Part shown: positions 41,626 to 51,899 of the stretch, piece by piece
How positions within the stretch are numbered: position 1 is the stretch's first letter
Layout of the letters: every line of letters begins with the position of its first letter
Source of the DNA: Nitrospirales bacterium
GTDB taxonomy: Bacteria > Nitrospirota > Nitrospiria > Nitrospirales > UBA8639
Direction: 5' to 3'
Assembly (NCBI GenBank): GCA_021603905.1
Contig: BQIU01000009.1
Coordinates: 1 to 64,000, forward strand
DNA: 64,000 nt
The notes under the pieces: generated by a model
Seen by the model: the letters and a program-made list of their open reading frames with translations, nothing else
Database searches by the model: none
What the model was told of the DNA's origin: nothing
Program-made: the position numbers and the translations under genes

Positions 41626-44600
41626 GAAGACTTTTCTCTCTTCCGAAAAACCTGTTTTTGGCTCTCTTGAGTCGACCACACTTGCTGGTTGCGATCGGCG
41701 TCATCCTGTTATGCCTGTTGATTTGGTTTGGCGGAACATCGCTCGGGCTGCAAGATGACCCCGTGAAAATCGTGTTGATTGGAGGAATTCTTCTCTCCTG
41801 GATCTTACTTCTCGTTTATGATCGTTACCGTGCGAAGCAGGGTGCGCGGTTGTTGGAGCAATCACTTCATCAGCAAAGCGAAGAGTTTGGAAGCCAAGCG
41901 ACTAGCGATCAAAAAGACGAGATTGAAGCCGTACGAACGCAGTTTCAGAAAGCCATGTCCACGCTCAAGCAGACGAAGTTAGGGAAACAATATCGTGGAC
42001 AATCCGCCCTTTATGCGTTGCCATGGTACATGTTCATTGGCCCCTCTGCATCCGGTAAATCCACGGCACTGAGAGAATCGGGTTTGCACTTCCCGTATCT
42101 TGGAGAAAATCGGAAAGGGGTGCAAGGCGTCGGGGGGACGCGTAACTGCGATTGGTGGTTCACAAGCGAAGCGGTGTTGTTGGATACCGCCGGTCGGTAT
42201 ACGACAGAAGAAGAAGATCGAGAGGAATGGTTTTCATTTCTCGACTTGCTAAAAAAATACCGAAAACACAAACCCATTAATGGCGTCATTGTAGCGATTA
42301 GTATCGCTGATTTGCTTCAAGGGACGGACCAGGATATTGAGTCTCATGCCAAAACCATACGTGAGCGTATTGATGAATTGATGACACGACTGGGTATGGT
42401 CTTTCCCGTCTATCTCGTGTTTACCAAATGCGACCTCCTAGACGGGTTTGTCCAGTTCTTTGGAAATCTTTCGGTTGCACAGCGCGAACAGATTTGGGGG
42501 AGTACCTTGAAGAGACGAACGGTGTCGGATGCGTCTCCTCAGGAACAATTTGACGGCGAGTTTTGTCAACTCTTGGAGACGTTGCAAACCTGGCGGCTTG
42601 AACGACTGATGTCGGCAAGAGGTTCAGAGAAGGTCAGAGCGTTAGGGTTCCCTTTACAGTTTGCGACATGTCAGACAGCGCTTCATCGATTCGTCGAACT
42701 ATTGTTTCATCAGAACCCATATCAAGAAAGTCCCTTCTTCCGAGGGTTTTATTTTACGAGCGGGACCCAAGAGGGAAATCCTATCGATCGAATCATTCAC
42801 ACCGTGAGTGAAGCTGCTGGATTGCAGGGAGTGCAATCAGAGAAGGAGGAGCAAGGGGAACCCAAGAGTTATTTTATAAAAAACTTGTTTACCGACGTCA
42901 TTTTCCCTGATCGAGGCCTGTCAAATCCTTCCTCGAGTGTGTTTCGTCAGCGCGGCTATGTGCGTGTCGCAGTCTTTGGGGCAGCCATCTTGGGTGTTGG
43001 ATTAAGTCTTTTCGGATTCGCGTCGTCTTATTTGGGAAATAAGTTTCTGATTGGTTCGGTCCTTGATGAAGCTGTTGCCCTCCCTCTCATTCGAGGGGAA
43101 GGAACTCATGAACTCGATTCCCCTCAATATATCACCAGTATCACTGGTCTGGATCGTATGCGTGAGCGTGTGGAGCAACTGAGTAGTTATGACGAAGGAT
43201 CGCTTCCGATTCGGTTATGGGGATTTTACGAGGGGGATCGTCTTGTCGAACCCTTGAAAACGCTCTATCGGCGGGAATTTGATCTGCTGGTAGCGCGGCC
43301 TGTGAAAAAGATCGTCGAAAGCCAACTGGGCTTATTTGCGAATGCTATCAGGTTTAGTGCGGACACAAGTTATGAAGCGAATCACTATTCGCTCTTAAAA
43401 GCCTATTTAATGATGGCGGACAACACTCATCTGGATTCTGAGTTTCTCGACCATCAACTTCAGAAGGTTTGGTCTCAAAGCTTCATTCCATCGATGTTTG
43501 CAGCTCAAGGGAACATGGAGGTATTTGTTGACTCGTTTAAACGGATCCTCCGTTTCTATAGTTATCACATGGCTGGCGATGCGGCCATGCAAGCTGATCT
43601 GGATCAATCACTTATTCAAAAGGTACGTTCCTATTTACGACGTATTCCAGTCACGCAACGACTCTATGCACAAACACTCAATGGAGCGACAGAACCACTT
43701 GAACCGTTCTCTCTGGATGTTGCGCTAGAAGGGAAGGGTGAAGGCAGTTTAATAAGTGAATATCAAATTCCAGGGATTTATACGAGGAATGGATGGAAGG
43801 TCGCGTTTCGACCGACTCTTTCTCGAGTACTGAATGAGTTCAGCCGGGAATATTGGGTCTTGGGAGAAACCCAACCGTTAGAAGGCGAGGTGACCAATTC
43901 GGTTCAGGCGCTCTATTTCGGAGATTACTCGAAACACTGGCAACGGTTTCTTCAATCGGTGCACGTGCGTTCAGCTGGCACGGTGGAAGATGTCTTGACA
44001 CTCATGGAGCAACTGAGTGTGCAACCGTCTCCCATTACGCTTGTCCTACAGCAAGTTCGCGTGAATACGGGGTTAATGCAAAATGCAATGATGCATATAG
44101 GCGATAGTGACTCAAGTTTTATACAAAAAATGAAACGTAAGTTGTTATGGGAGGAATCATTACCGGAAAGCTCAACGACGGCAATTGCGTTTGAAGATCC
44201 GGTATATCGAGAATTTCGGTCTATTCATCGCTTTGTCGATGTCCCGCCAGGTCAAGAGGATGACAAACCTCCGGTCTCGGAATATGTCGCTCAATTGCAA
44301 AACGTCCGGGCTGTTCTTCAAGGGGTCTTGCCCGACGGGAGCGTCGAAGATCCGATCGCTCTGGCTCAAGCCATTGCAGAAGGACAGGCGAACGATTTGA
44401 CACGCCCGATGACGAAGGTTGAACAACTCAGTCTCAAGTTGGACCCACATATGCGACGTCTTGTCGAACCGCTCCTACTTGAACCTCTGACTATTGCGAT
44501 GCGCAGTGTCATGAATCGTTCCTTGTCGGTGTTGAATGCGCAATGGGAGTCTGAGGTGTTTGTGCCGTGTCAGCAGACGATCGCTGGCCGTTATCCATTT

Positions 44601-45257
44601 CAACGGGCAGGCCAAGACGTGGCACTTAATGATGTGAGTCAGTTTTTTCATCCGCAAAGTGGTGTTCTCTGGGCCTTTTTCGACAAGCAATTGAAGCCCT
44701 TCATCCATCAAGGACAAGATGGATGGCGTCTCAAGCCTTGGCGTGGAGTTGTGCTTCCGATTTCAGAAACCGTCCTTCAAAAACTAGAACATGCGCGATT
44801 TCTTTCGGAGAGTTTGTTTCCATCTGGTCAATCCGGTCCCCATGTCGAATTTGATCTTTTTCCCTATCCTGACCAAGGACTCGCGGCTCCGTTGGTGAGT
44901 GAAATCCGATTGGCTCTCGGAGAGCAAGAAATGCTGTATCAGATGGGCCCTCAAGAATGGGAACAATTGGTGTGGCCTGGAATCTCTGGATCTGGCGGTG
45001 CTGCTCTTCAAGTCAAAGTGAATGGTGCCTGGGAGCCGCGTGAAGCGAAAGGCTGGTGGGGATTGTTTCGATTGTTGGACGGGGCACGAGTAACGCCGAT
45101 CAGTGATACCGCATTCAAGATCGAATGGGCGTTTCAATCAAGCAATTCCAAGATATTGCATCTTCGATACGATCTGAAAGCTCGAAGTGCAAGAAATCCG
45201 TTCCGTCCCGATTTTTTCGAAAAGTTTTCCTGTACGTCGAGTTTAAAGCAGGTCTGA
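41622..45257 (+). CDS. tssM: T6SS membrane subunit TssM (IcmF-like)
   Basis: ATGA overlap with tssL; TM segments; Walker A MFIGPSASGKSTAL; GTRNCDWWFTSEAVLLDTAGRYTTE. Confidence 0.96.
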   Translation: MRRLFSLPKNLFLALLSRPHLLVAIGVILLCLLIWFGGTSLGLQDDPVKIVLIGGILLSWILLLVYDRYRAKQGARLLEQSLHQQSEEFGSQATSDQKDEIEAVRTQFQKAMSTLKQTKLGKQYRGQSALYALPWYMFIGPSASGKSTALRESGLHFPYLGENRKGVQGVGGTRNCDWWFTSEAVLLDTAGRYTTEEEDREEWFSFLDLLKKYRKHKPINGVIVAISIADLLQGTDQDIESHAKTIRERIDELMTRLGMVFPVYLVFTKCDLLDGFVQFFGNLSVAQREQIWGSTLKRRTVSDASPQEQFDGEFCQLLETLQTWRLERLMSARGSEKVRALGFPLQFATCQTALHRFVELLFHQNPYQESPFFRGFYFTSGTQEGNPIDRIIHTVSEAAGLQGVQSEKEEQGEPKSYFIKNLFTDVIFPDRGLSNPSSSVFRQRGYVRVAVFGAAILGVGLSLFGFASSYLGNKFLIGSVLDEAVALPLIRGEGTHELDSPQYITSITGLDRMRERVEQLSSYDEGSLPIRLWGFYEGDRLVEPLKTLYRREFDLLVARPVKKIVESQLGLFANAIRFSADTSYEANHYSLLKAYLMMADNTHLDSEFLDHQLQKVWSQSFIPSMFAAQGNMEVFVDSFKRILRFYSYHMAGDAAMQADLDQSLIQKVRSYLRRIPVTQRLYAQTLNGATEPLEPFSLDVALEGKGEGSLISEYQIPGIYTRNGWKVAFRPTLSRVLNEFSREYWVLGETQPLEGEVTNSVQALYFGDYSKHWQRFLQSVHVRSAGTVEDVLTLMEQLSVQPSPITLVLQQVRVNTGLMQNAMMHIGDSDSSFIQKMKRKLLWEESLPESSTTAIAFEDPVYREFRSIHRFVDVPPGQEDDKPPVSEYVAQLQNVRAVLQGVLPDGSVEDPIALAQAIAEGQANDLTRPMTKVEQLSLKLDPHMRRLVEPLLLEPLTIAMRSVMNRSLSVLNAQWESEVFVPCQQTIAGRYPFQRAGQDVALNDVSQFFHPQSGVLWAFFDKQLKPFIHQGQDGWRLKPWRGVVLPISETVLQKLEHARFLSESLFPSGQSGPHVEFDLFPYPDQGLAAPLVSEIRLALGEQEMLYQMGPQEWEQLVWPGISGSGGAALQVKVNGAWEPREAKGWWGLFRLLDGARVTPISDTAFKIEWAFQSSNSKILHLRYDLKARSARNPFRPDFFEKFSCTSSLKQV

Positions 45258-45270
45258 GGAAGGACGTTTC

Positions 45271-46257
45271 ATGAAGATCGGATGCTTTGGCAAGCTGCCC
45301 ATTTCTCCTGAGTTCATTAAGGTGAATGCGTCAGGGAGTGCGCTGCAGGCCTTTGATCAGTGGTTGCAAGAGGGAATTCACTATGCTCGTACCAAACACA
45401 AAAGGTGGAGCGAGGATTTTCTGAAAATGGATACATGGAACTTTGTCTTCACTTCTCCAGATAATCAGGAACTTTTAATTGGTATCGTTTCACCGAAACA
45501 GGATCGAGCTGGGCGCACTTTTCCGTTCTTGTTGTTCATCTGCACAGATAGAAGGGAATGGAGTAAACCCTTGTATTTAGTGCCGGCGATGTGTGCCGAT
45601 TTTTTACAGCATGCTCGAGAGATGGCTGAAAAAGGATGGGAAAATTCAAATGTTCAAACATTTCGATCACAAATTCAAAATGTTGAATTTCCCGAATTGA
45701 AAGATCAGCAGGATGCATACGAGACATATCTTCAAAGTCATACTGTCCCTCAGCTCTTTGACGATATATTTGAACAGGATGCTGGAACGGGAAGGTCAAA
45801 TATTCGCGAAGTTATGATGCAGCATCTGGTTTCGTTGCGTGATGACCAGGGGGCTTCAACAGACACAAGCATCAGAATTCCGCTTCGAAGTAGAGAAACT
45901 CTTAGTGCATTTGATGTCGTATTTTGGATAGAAATCCTATCCAAACTATGGGATGAACAGGGAAATGGTTCAATGTATTTCTGGGTCCATCATCCAAAAG
46001 CCGACATGCCGTATCTCTTTGTCACGACTCAACCTGCCTCTCCAAAGATATTTCTGGGCCTCGTTCAGGCATCGCGTCACAGTCAGGATACGGCTATTCA
46101 TGAAAATACCAATGATGACTCTCAACCTTTTCAACAGAGCGATAACCTTGATCATGTCACAGATGAACTTCCAGAGGCAGCACTCACAATGAATACATCA
46201 TCGAAGATTTCACTCACAGAAATACGAAACGCTCTGAGTCGCGAGACGACGGTGTGA
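45271..46257 (+). CDS. tagF: T6SS-associated TagF
   Basis: IGCFGKLPISPEFIKVNASG..FDQWLQEGI..GIVSPKQDRAGRTFPF. Confidence 0.9.
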   Translation: MKIGCFGKLPISPEFIKVNASGSALQAFDQWLQEGIHYARTKHKRWSEDFLKMDTWNFVFTSPDNQELLIGIVSPKQDRAGRTFPFLLFICTDRREWSKPLYLVPAMCADFLQHAREMAEKGWENSNVQTFRSQIQNVEFPELKDQQDAYETYLQSHTVPQLFDDIFEQDAGTGRSNIREVMMQHLVSLRDDQGASTDTSIRIPLRSRETLSAFDVVFWIEILSKLWDEQGNGSMYFWVHHPKADMPYLFVTTQPASPKIFLGLVQASRHSQDTAIHENTNDDSQPFQQSDNLDHVTDELPEAALTMNTSSKISLTEIRNALSRETTV

Positions 46258-47087
46258 ATGGCAATGGGATTCTGATGAAGACTAAGTCCTTACTTGATGA
46301 AGGAAAACTTACTGAGGCTCTTGCCGAGGTCAAGCAGGAAGTGAAAGCCCATCCGTCTGACGCCCAGTTACGAACCTTGTTGTTTGAATTACTGAGTTTG
46401 GTTGGGGACGGAGAAGGTGGGAAACGACAACTGGATGTCATTGCGCATCAAGACAGTTCTGCTGCGCTGGCGATCGAAATTTATCAAAACGTTCTCAAAG
46501 GCGAAGAGAAGAGGCGACAGGTTTTTCACGCCGAAAAAGAGCCTGATTTTCTCTTTGAAAAACCGACATATGTCCAGTTTCATCTTGATGCGATGTCATC
46601 GTTGCGCATGGGTCATGTAGCGCAAGCCAAGAACTTCCTGGAAGCGTCAGAGCAACAGCGACCACCTCTCACTGGTCATGCCGATGGCCAACCTTTCAAT
46701 GAATTTCTGGACGCTGATGATCGGATTTCTCCGTTTCTGGAGGTCATCGTACAGGATTCGTATGCTTGGGTGCCTTTCGAACAAATCAAGCGCATAGAGA
46801 TTTCAGCTCCCAAATATCTTCGAGATCTCATCTGGATTCAGGCTGACATTGAGGGAGTTAGTGGCCCGGTCGGCCCGGTCTTCATACCTGTCCTATACGT
46901 CAACTCGGTAAATTCTGGTAATGATCAGGTTCGATTAGGAAGAATGACTCAATGGGAATCCCCCGGGGCAGACGTGACGTTAGGACTTGGACAACGTGTC
47001 TTTCTTATCGATGGTCAAGATCGCGGAATGCTTGAAGTTCTCGAGGTTGAATTTGATAGTCAACCATTGCCGGAAGGGAACGAGTGA
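46254..47087 (+). CDS. tagJ: T6SS accessory TagJ/ImpE (GTG start overlapping the tagF stop, or ATG 46275)
   Basis: LLDEGKLTEALAEVKQEVKAHPSDAQLRTLLFELLSLVGD; PRYLRDLIW-type ImpE motif (APKYLRDLIW). Confidence 0.88.
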   Translation: MNGNGILMKTKSLLDEGKLTEALAEVKQEVKAHPSDAQLRTLLFELLSLVGDGEGGKRQLDVIAHQDSSAALAIEIYQNVLKGEEKRRQVFHAEKEPDFLFEKPTYVQFHLDAMSSLRMGHVAQAKNFLEASEQQRPPLTGHADGQPFNEFLDADDRISPFLEVIVQDSYAWVPFEQIKRIEISAPKYLRDLIWIQADIEGVSGPVGPVFIPVLYVNSVNSGNDQVRLGRMTQWESPGADVTLGLGQRVFLIDGQDRGMLEVLEVEFDSQPLPEGNE

Positions 47088-47090
47088 CAA

Positions 47091-48224
47091 ATGGCATCGC
47101 CGTCTACCATTGACGTTGAATCCTTGTTGATTCCTATTCCTGGCGAAAATCCGGCTGGCGCTGATGTGCGATACACGCGGTACGACATCATCAAGGAGGC
47201 TCGTCGTGCAGACGATGATTTGCCTCAAGGTGATTGGAAACCCAAAGGTGCGCCGAAGACTGCAGATTGGGGAAAAGTTATCGAAATTTCGACAGCAGTC
47301 CTATCCGCTGAAAGCAAAGATCTTCAAGTCGCCGTGTGGTTGCTCGAGGCATTAGTCAAACGACATCAATTTGCTGGGCTTCGTGACGGATTGAAATTAG
47401 TTCGAGAACTTCATGCACGATTTTGGGAATCTCTCTATCCAATCATAGAAGATGGAGATCGGGAATTTCGAGCTTCGCCGATCGAGTGGATGAATGAAAA
47501 AGAAAAATCGCCGTTTTTCCCCTCCACCGTCAAACTTATACCGATACTTCATTCCCCCGACGGAGAAATGTATTCATTTTATCATTGGGAGGAATCTCGA
47601 ATCGTTGATAATTTAGGACGTCAAAGTCAAAAGGCGATGGCGGAGGCGGTTGCCGAAGGGAAGGTCACCAAAGAGCAGTTGGACAAGGCTGAAGTCGCCA
47701 CGCCTCTCACACATTGCTTGGCGTTGTTGGAGGACGTGAATCAATGCGCGGATGAAATTCAAAGCTTGGACCAAGTGATACAGGAGAAATTTGGCGAGGA
47801 CAGTTCAGATAGGCCTAGTATCAGAAATGTAAAGGAAGTCGTTGCCAATTGCCGTGTGTTTTTGGAGGAGACGATCCAAAAAAAAGGGGGGGCGGGCATG
47901 AGTAGTCCAGAAATAAAGGCTCCTCAGGAAGGTGATGTTCAACAGGTGTCTAAAAGCGTGAATCCTGGAACAAGCACGGGAATACAGCATTCTGGAGGTA
48001 TTGAGCCTGCTGATCGACTTGATGCTCTTCGACGATTGGCTGCTGTTGCGACCTTTTTTAGGAGAACAGAACCACATAGCCCCGTCTCCTACTTAGTTCA
48101 ACGTGCCACAAACTGGGGAGAAATGCCACTGGATGAATGGTTGAATGAAGTGATTAAAAGTAAAGATGTTCTTGGAAGTGTTCGAGAAACCTTGGGACTG
48201 AAGGATGAGAAGCCCAAGTCATAA
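47091..48224 (+). CDS. tssA: T6SS TssA (ImpA N-terminal family)
   Basis: LLIPIPGENPAGADVRYTRYDIIKEARRADD; DLQVAVWLLEALVKRHQFAGLRDGLKLV; RFWESLYP. Confidence 0.93.
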   Translation: MASPSTIDVESLLIPIPGENPAGADVRYTRYDIIKEARRADDDLPQGDWKPKGAPKTADWGKVIEISTAVLSAESKDLQVAVWLLEALVKRHQFAGLRDGLKLVRELHARFWESLYPIIEDGDREFRASPIEWMNEKEKSPFFPSTVKLIPILHSPDGEMYSFYHWEESRIVDNLGRQSQKAMAEAVAEGKVTKEQLDKAEVATPLTHCLALLEDVNQCADEIQSLDQVIQEKFGEDSSDRPSIRNVKEVVANCRVFLEETIQKKGGAGMSSPEIKAPQEGDVQQVSKSVNPGTSTGIQHSGGIEPADRLDALRRLAAVATFFRRTEPHSPVSYLVQRATNWGEMPLDEWLNEVIKSKDVLGSVRETLGLKDEKPKS

Positions 48225-48259
48225 TTAATTTTGGGAACAAGTAAGAAAGGGGAAATCTT

Positions 48260-48799
48260 ATGGGGAAGGAAAGTACACAACATAAGCTGGATCGAATTCG
48301 ATCACCAAGAGTTCACATTACCTATGACGTCGAGACGGGAGGAGCCATACAAATGAAAGAGCTCCCCTTTGTCATGGGAGTGTTATCCGATCTTTCAGGC
48401 AAACCAGAAGACCCTCTCCCGAAATTAAAAGATCGAAAGTTTGTGGAAATTGACAGAGATAATTTCAACTCAGTGTTAAAAGGGATGAAGCCTCGTCTTG
48501 TCTACAATGTGGAGAACAAACTGAAGAATGATGATTCGAAGATGGGTGTTGAACTCCGATTTGATTCGATGGACGATTTCGAACCTGAACATGTGGTCAA
48601 TCAAATTGAACCCCTCAAGCAACTTCTGGATGTGCGGCGGCAACTCTCTGAATTATTAGCCAAAACCGATGGAAACGATCGGCTCAGTGAACGGTTACAA
48701 GAAATCATTGGCAACACAGACAGTCTACAACAAGTGGCCAAAGATGCTGGCGTTGAATCCCCTGGTGCTGAAGGGGCAGAACCGGCGAAGGAGGGATGA
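48260..48799 (+). CDS. tssB: T6SS sheath small subunit TssB
   Basis: RVHITYDVETGGAIQMKELPFVMGVLSDLSG; KDRKFVEIDRDNF. Confidence 0.96.
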   Translation: MGKESTQHKLDRIRSPRVHITYDVETGGAIQMKELPFVMGVLSDLSGKPEDPLPKLKDRKFVEIDRDNFNSVLKGMKPRLVYNVENKLKNDDSKMGVELRFDSMDDFEPEHVVNQIEPLKQLLDVRRQLSELLAKTDGNDRLSERLQEIIGNTDSLQQVAKDAGVESPGAEGAEPAKEG

Positions 48800-50292
48800 A
48801 GATGGCTGACAAAGTTCAAGAAGCAGAAGGGGAAACAGCAGAGACCACGCAGGAAGAAAAAAGTCTGCTCGATCAAATTATTGATGATGGGCGAATCGGT
48901 CGAGACCAAGAGCAACGAGATGCTTCCAAGAAACAGATCGGAACGCTCATCGAAGAAGTGATGAAGGGAACATTGACGGTCTCGAAGGATGTTGAGGCAA
49001 CGATTAGTGCTCGTATTGCGGATATCGATGAGCTGCTCTCCCGCCAGCTCAATGCCGTCATGCATGCCCCAGAGTTTCAAAAGTTAGAAGGGTCATGGCG
49101 TGGCCTACACTATCTCGTCCAACAGTCAGAAACGAGCACGATGCTCAAGCTTCGAGTGATGAACACGTCGAAACAGGATCTCCTGAAGGATCTTCAAAAA
49201 GCATCGGAATTTGACCAAAGTGCGTTGTTTAAAAAAATCTATGAAGAAGAATACGGCACATTTGGAGGAGCTCCATTTGGTGCCATGATTGGGGACTACG
49301 AATTTGGGCGAGGCCCACAAGACATGGAGCTGCTCGAGAAAATTTCCAATGTTGCTGCAGCCGCGCATGCCCCCTTTCTCTCTGCGGCAGACCCGCATAT
49401 GTTCAATTTAGATTCGTATACGGATATTCCTAATCCACGAGATATGGCCAAAATTTTTGAGAGTGTGGAATATGTCAAATGGAAGTCTTTTAGAGAATCT
49501 GAAGATTCTCGCTTTGTCGGCTTGACCCTTCCTCACATTCTCATGCGATTGCCGTATGGACAAGAAACGGTGCCGGTTGAAGCCTTCAATTTTAAAGAGG
49601 ATGTGGATGGGAAAGACCACAAAAAGTATTTATGGGGAAATGCGGCCTATGCTATGGGTGCTCGTCTAACCAATGCGTTTGCCAAGTATGGCTGGTGTGC
49701 CGCGATTCGAGGTGTTGAGGGTGGGGGGCTTGTCGAAGGCTTACCGACTCACACGTTTAATACGGATGACGGCGAAATTGCCCTGAAGTGTCCCACAGAG
49801 ATAGCCATTACCGATCGACGCGAAAAAGAATTGGCTGATCTTGGGTTTATTCCGTTGATTCATTGTAAAGGCACTGATTATGCGGCCTTCTTTGGAGCAC
49901 AATCGGCACAAAAGGCGGTGAAATACGATACGGATGCAGCCAATGCTAATGCTCGCTTATCAACGCAGTTGCAATATCTCATGGCCACTTCACGGTTTGC
50001 CCATTATCTGAAATCTATTATGCGGGATAAAATCGGTAGTTTCATGACTCGAAAAAATTGTGAGGACTATCTGAATCGCTGGATCAAGAATTATGTGGTG
50101 AGTACGGAAGAGGCTGGACAAGATGTGAAGGCGAAATATCCGTTAAAGGAGGCACGGATAGATGTGAGTGAAATGCCAGGAAAACCAGGATGCTACAGAG
50201 CCGTAGCCTTCTTGAAACCGCACTTCCAGTTAGATGAATTGACGGTGTCACTGCGGCTAGTGGCCGAGCTGCCACCACCAGCGAAAGGATAA
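48796..50292 (+). CDS. tssC: T6SS sheath large subunit TssC
   Basis: LEGSWRGLHYLVQQSETS, GDYEFGRGPQDMELL, FVGLTLPHILMRLPYG, AIRGVEGGGLVEGLP. Confidence 0.97.
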   Translation: MKMADKVQEAEGETAETTQEEKSLLDQIIDDGRIGRDQEQRDASKKQIGTLIEEVMKGTLTVSKDVEATISARIADIDELLSRQLNAVMHAPEFQKLEGSWRGLHYLVQQSETSTMLKLRVMNTSKQDLLKDLQKASEFDQSALFKKIYEEEYGTFGGAPFGAMIGDYEFGRGPQDMELLEKISNVAAAAHAPFLSAADPHMFNLDSYTDIPNPRDMAKIFESVEYVKWKSFRESEDSRFVGLTLPHILMRLPYGQETVPVEAFNFKEDVDGKDHKKYLWGNAAYAMGARLTNAFAKYGWCAAIRGVEGGGLVEGLPTHTFNTDDGEIALKCPTEIAITDRREKELADLGFIPLIHCKGTDYAAFFGAQSAQKAVKYDTDAANANARLSTQLQYLMATSRFAHYLKSIMRDKIGSFMTRKNCEDYLNRWIKNYVVSTEEAGQDVKAKYPLKEARIDVSEMPGKPGCYRAVAFLKPHFQLDELTVSLRLVAELPPPAKG

Positions 50293-50365
50293 CAACGTCG
50301 TTGATATTCATTTATTCTGAATTCTTCGTCGGGGCTCTGAACGAAACTGACGAAGAGTCTTGAAG

Positions 50366-50490
50366 CATGGTGATCCTTCGACAGGCTCAGGATGAATCGA
50401 TTGGTCATTCATGATGAGTCCGTCGAACCATCATAGTGAGTCGTTCAACGTAGCACTTTTCGCCCTGAGCCTGTCGAAGGGTCGAAGCAT
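50366..50490. repeat. Dispersed palindromic repeat cluster
   Basis: GATCCTTCGACAGGCTCAGGATGAATCG and CGCCCTGAGCCTGTCGAAGGGTCGAAGCATG. Confidence 0.8.
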
Positions 50491-50594
50491 GCAGATCGAT
50501 TTGTTTGTTGTTCAAGTAGACACGTGACTCACTCGTTTATCTCGTCTCTAAGAGAGAGAAAGTCCATATAGATTTATGCCGTGGCGTACTGATG

Positions 50595-50628
50595 AATCTT
50601 TGAAATCTACAGAAAGATTTCAAAGATT
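50595..50628. promoter_or_regulatory. 14-bp inverted repeat upstream of the hcp1 promoter
   Basis: AATCTTTGAAATCT-acagaa-AGATTTCAAAGATT, perfect arms. Confidence 0.75.
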
Positions 50629-50755
50629 TTGAACGCTAGACGACAAAATGATCTAAACAGTCGTTCTTTGATTGAGTCAATATACTTTCTAGAAAATAGA
50701 GTGTACTCAGGTGGTTACGCCACATTCAAAATCCAAGACGGGCTCTTTCTTACCT

Positions 50756-50771
50756 TGGCATCGCTTTTGCT
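50756..50771 (+). promoter_or_regulatory. Candidate sigma-54 promoter of hcp1
   Basis: TGGCATCGCTTTTGCT. Confidence 0.75.
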
Positions 50772-50883
50772 GATTAATAAAATAATAGCAACTCGGTTAG
50801 AAGAGAATAATCTTTCAGATGGTACTGTCTCATATCTAACTACAAACTTACATTTCTCTATAGTTGTTTAGGAGGAACGAGTC

Positions 50884-51330
50884 ATGGCTGAACAAAATGG
50901 GTTTATTAACATTGGCGGCGGTGCAATTCCAGGGAACGCAACAGTTTCAGGCTATGAGAACCAAACAATCGTTCAAGCGATCTCTTATGGTATTTCACAA
51001 GGGGGGGAGTGGGAAGAAGGGGATCAAATCACAGGTCGAGTGACGACCTTTGGAGATATGACCATTACCAAATTCATGGATAATGGAAGTCCTGCTCTGG
51101 CCCATGCTTGTGCGATGAAAACGCAATACGATAATGCCGAACTCAATCTTGTGGCTGGGGGAGATGCGTATTTAACGGTCACATTAGAAAAAGTTATTGT
51201 GACCAGTGTGTCGACTGGCTATAGCTCAGGTGATACACGGCCGAGTGAAACCATTACCTTGAGCTATCGAAAAGCTACGTGGCGATATGGAACGGCGACA
51301 ACGTCGTATGACCTGGCAGCGAATGCATAG
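50884..51330 (+). CDS. hcp: Hcp-family T6SS tube protein, copy 1
   Basis: 148 aa Hcp family; SYGISQGGEWEEGDQITGRVTTFGDMTITKFMDNGSPAL; RBS AGGAGG upstream. Confidence 0.93.
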   Translation: MAEQNGFINIGGGAIPGNATVSGYENQTIVQAISYGISQGGEWEEGDQITGRVTTFGDMTITKFMDNGSPALAHACAMKTQYDNAELNLVAGGDAYLTVTLEKVIVTSVSTGYSSGDTRPSETITLSYRKATWRYGTATTSYDLAANA

Positions 51331-51476
51331 GTAATTAATAAAAAGAAGGTTTTTCATCTAAATTGTTAAACATAGTTATGAGGAATAGCTTGAGATAGTA
51401 AAAATTTTCCCTGCTAGCAAATAAGAACTTTCTGTGTCAGATTGGAGAGTTGTGGATCACTGAAATAGGAGGGGGT

Positions 51477-51860
51477 ATGCCCTACGTTATCAATATTAAA
51501 CGTGGTAAAAACAAAGGGAAACTCAAGTTTACGCACGGTGCTACCTCGGTCGATACAACATGCTGGTGGGATTCTGCTGTAAAGGTTGACGTAGGAGAGT
51601 ACACTTCCTACGCAACTCGTATGGCAAACAAAAACGATGGTATAACCGGCAATAAGAAACGAGAGGCAATTTGGTTGGGGAGGAATGTTCCAGTTAATAA
51701 AAACACTCGGAAATCCAATGAAATTTTTGTTCACAAAGGTACAAGCGCGGCTTGGTCCGATGGCTGCATTGTAATTGCCAATAGCGAAGTTATGAAAATC
51801 TGGAATGCTGTGACACCTAAGGAAGCGGGAAATATTACAGTAAAGATTACAGATGAGTAA
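51477..51860 (+). CDS. Small putative cell-wall-active protein (L,D-transpeptidase/DUF5675-like His..SDGC motif); candidate T6SS effector
   Basis: Strong RBS AGGAGGGGG before ATG 51477; IFVHKGTSAAWSDGCIVI motif; sits between hcp1 and a signal-peptide protein. Confidence 0.5.
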   Translation: MPYVINIKRGKNKGKLKFTHGATSVDTTCWWDSAVKVDVGEYTSYATRMANKNDGITGNKKREAIWLGRNVPVNKNTRKSNEIFVHKGTSAAWSDGCIVIANSEVMKIWNAVTPKEAGNITVKITDE

Positions 51861-51899
51861 GCAAATTTTACAAGAAAGATTTATCAAAGAGGACTCATC

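Noticed and set aside
50629-50871. 80-aa ORF upstream of hcp1
   Set aside because: It overlaps the putative sigma-54 promoter and 5' UTR of hcp1 and has no recognisable domain.
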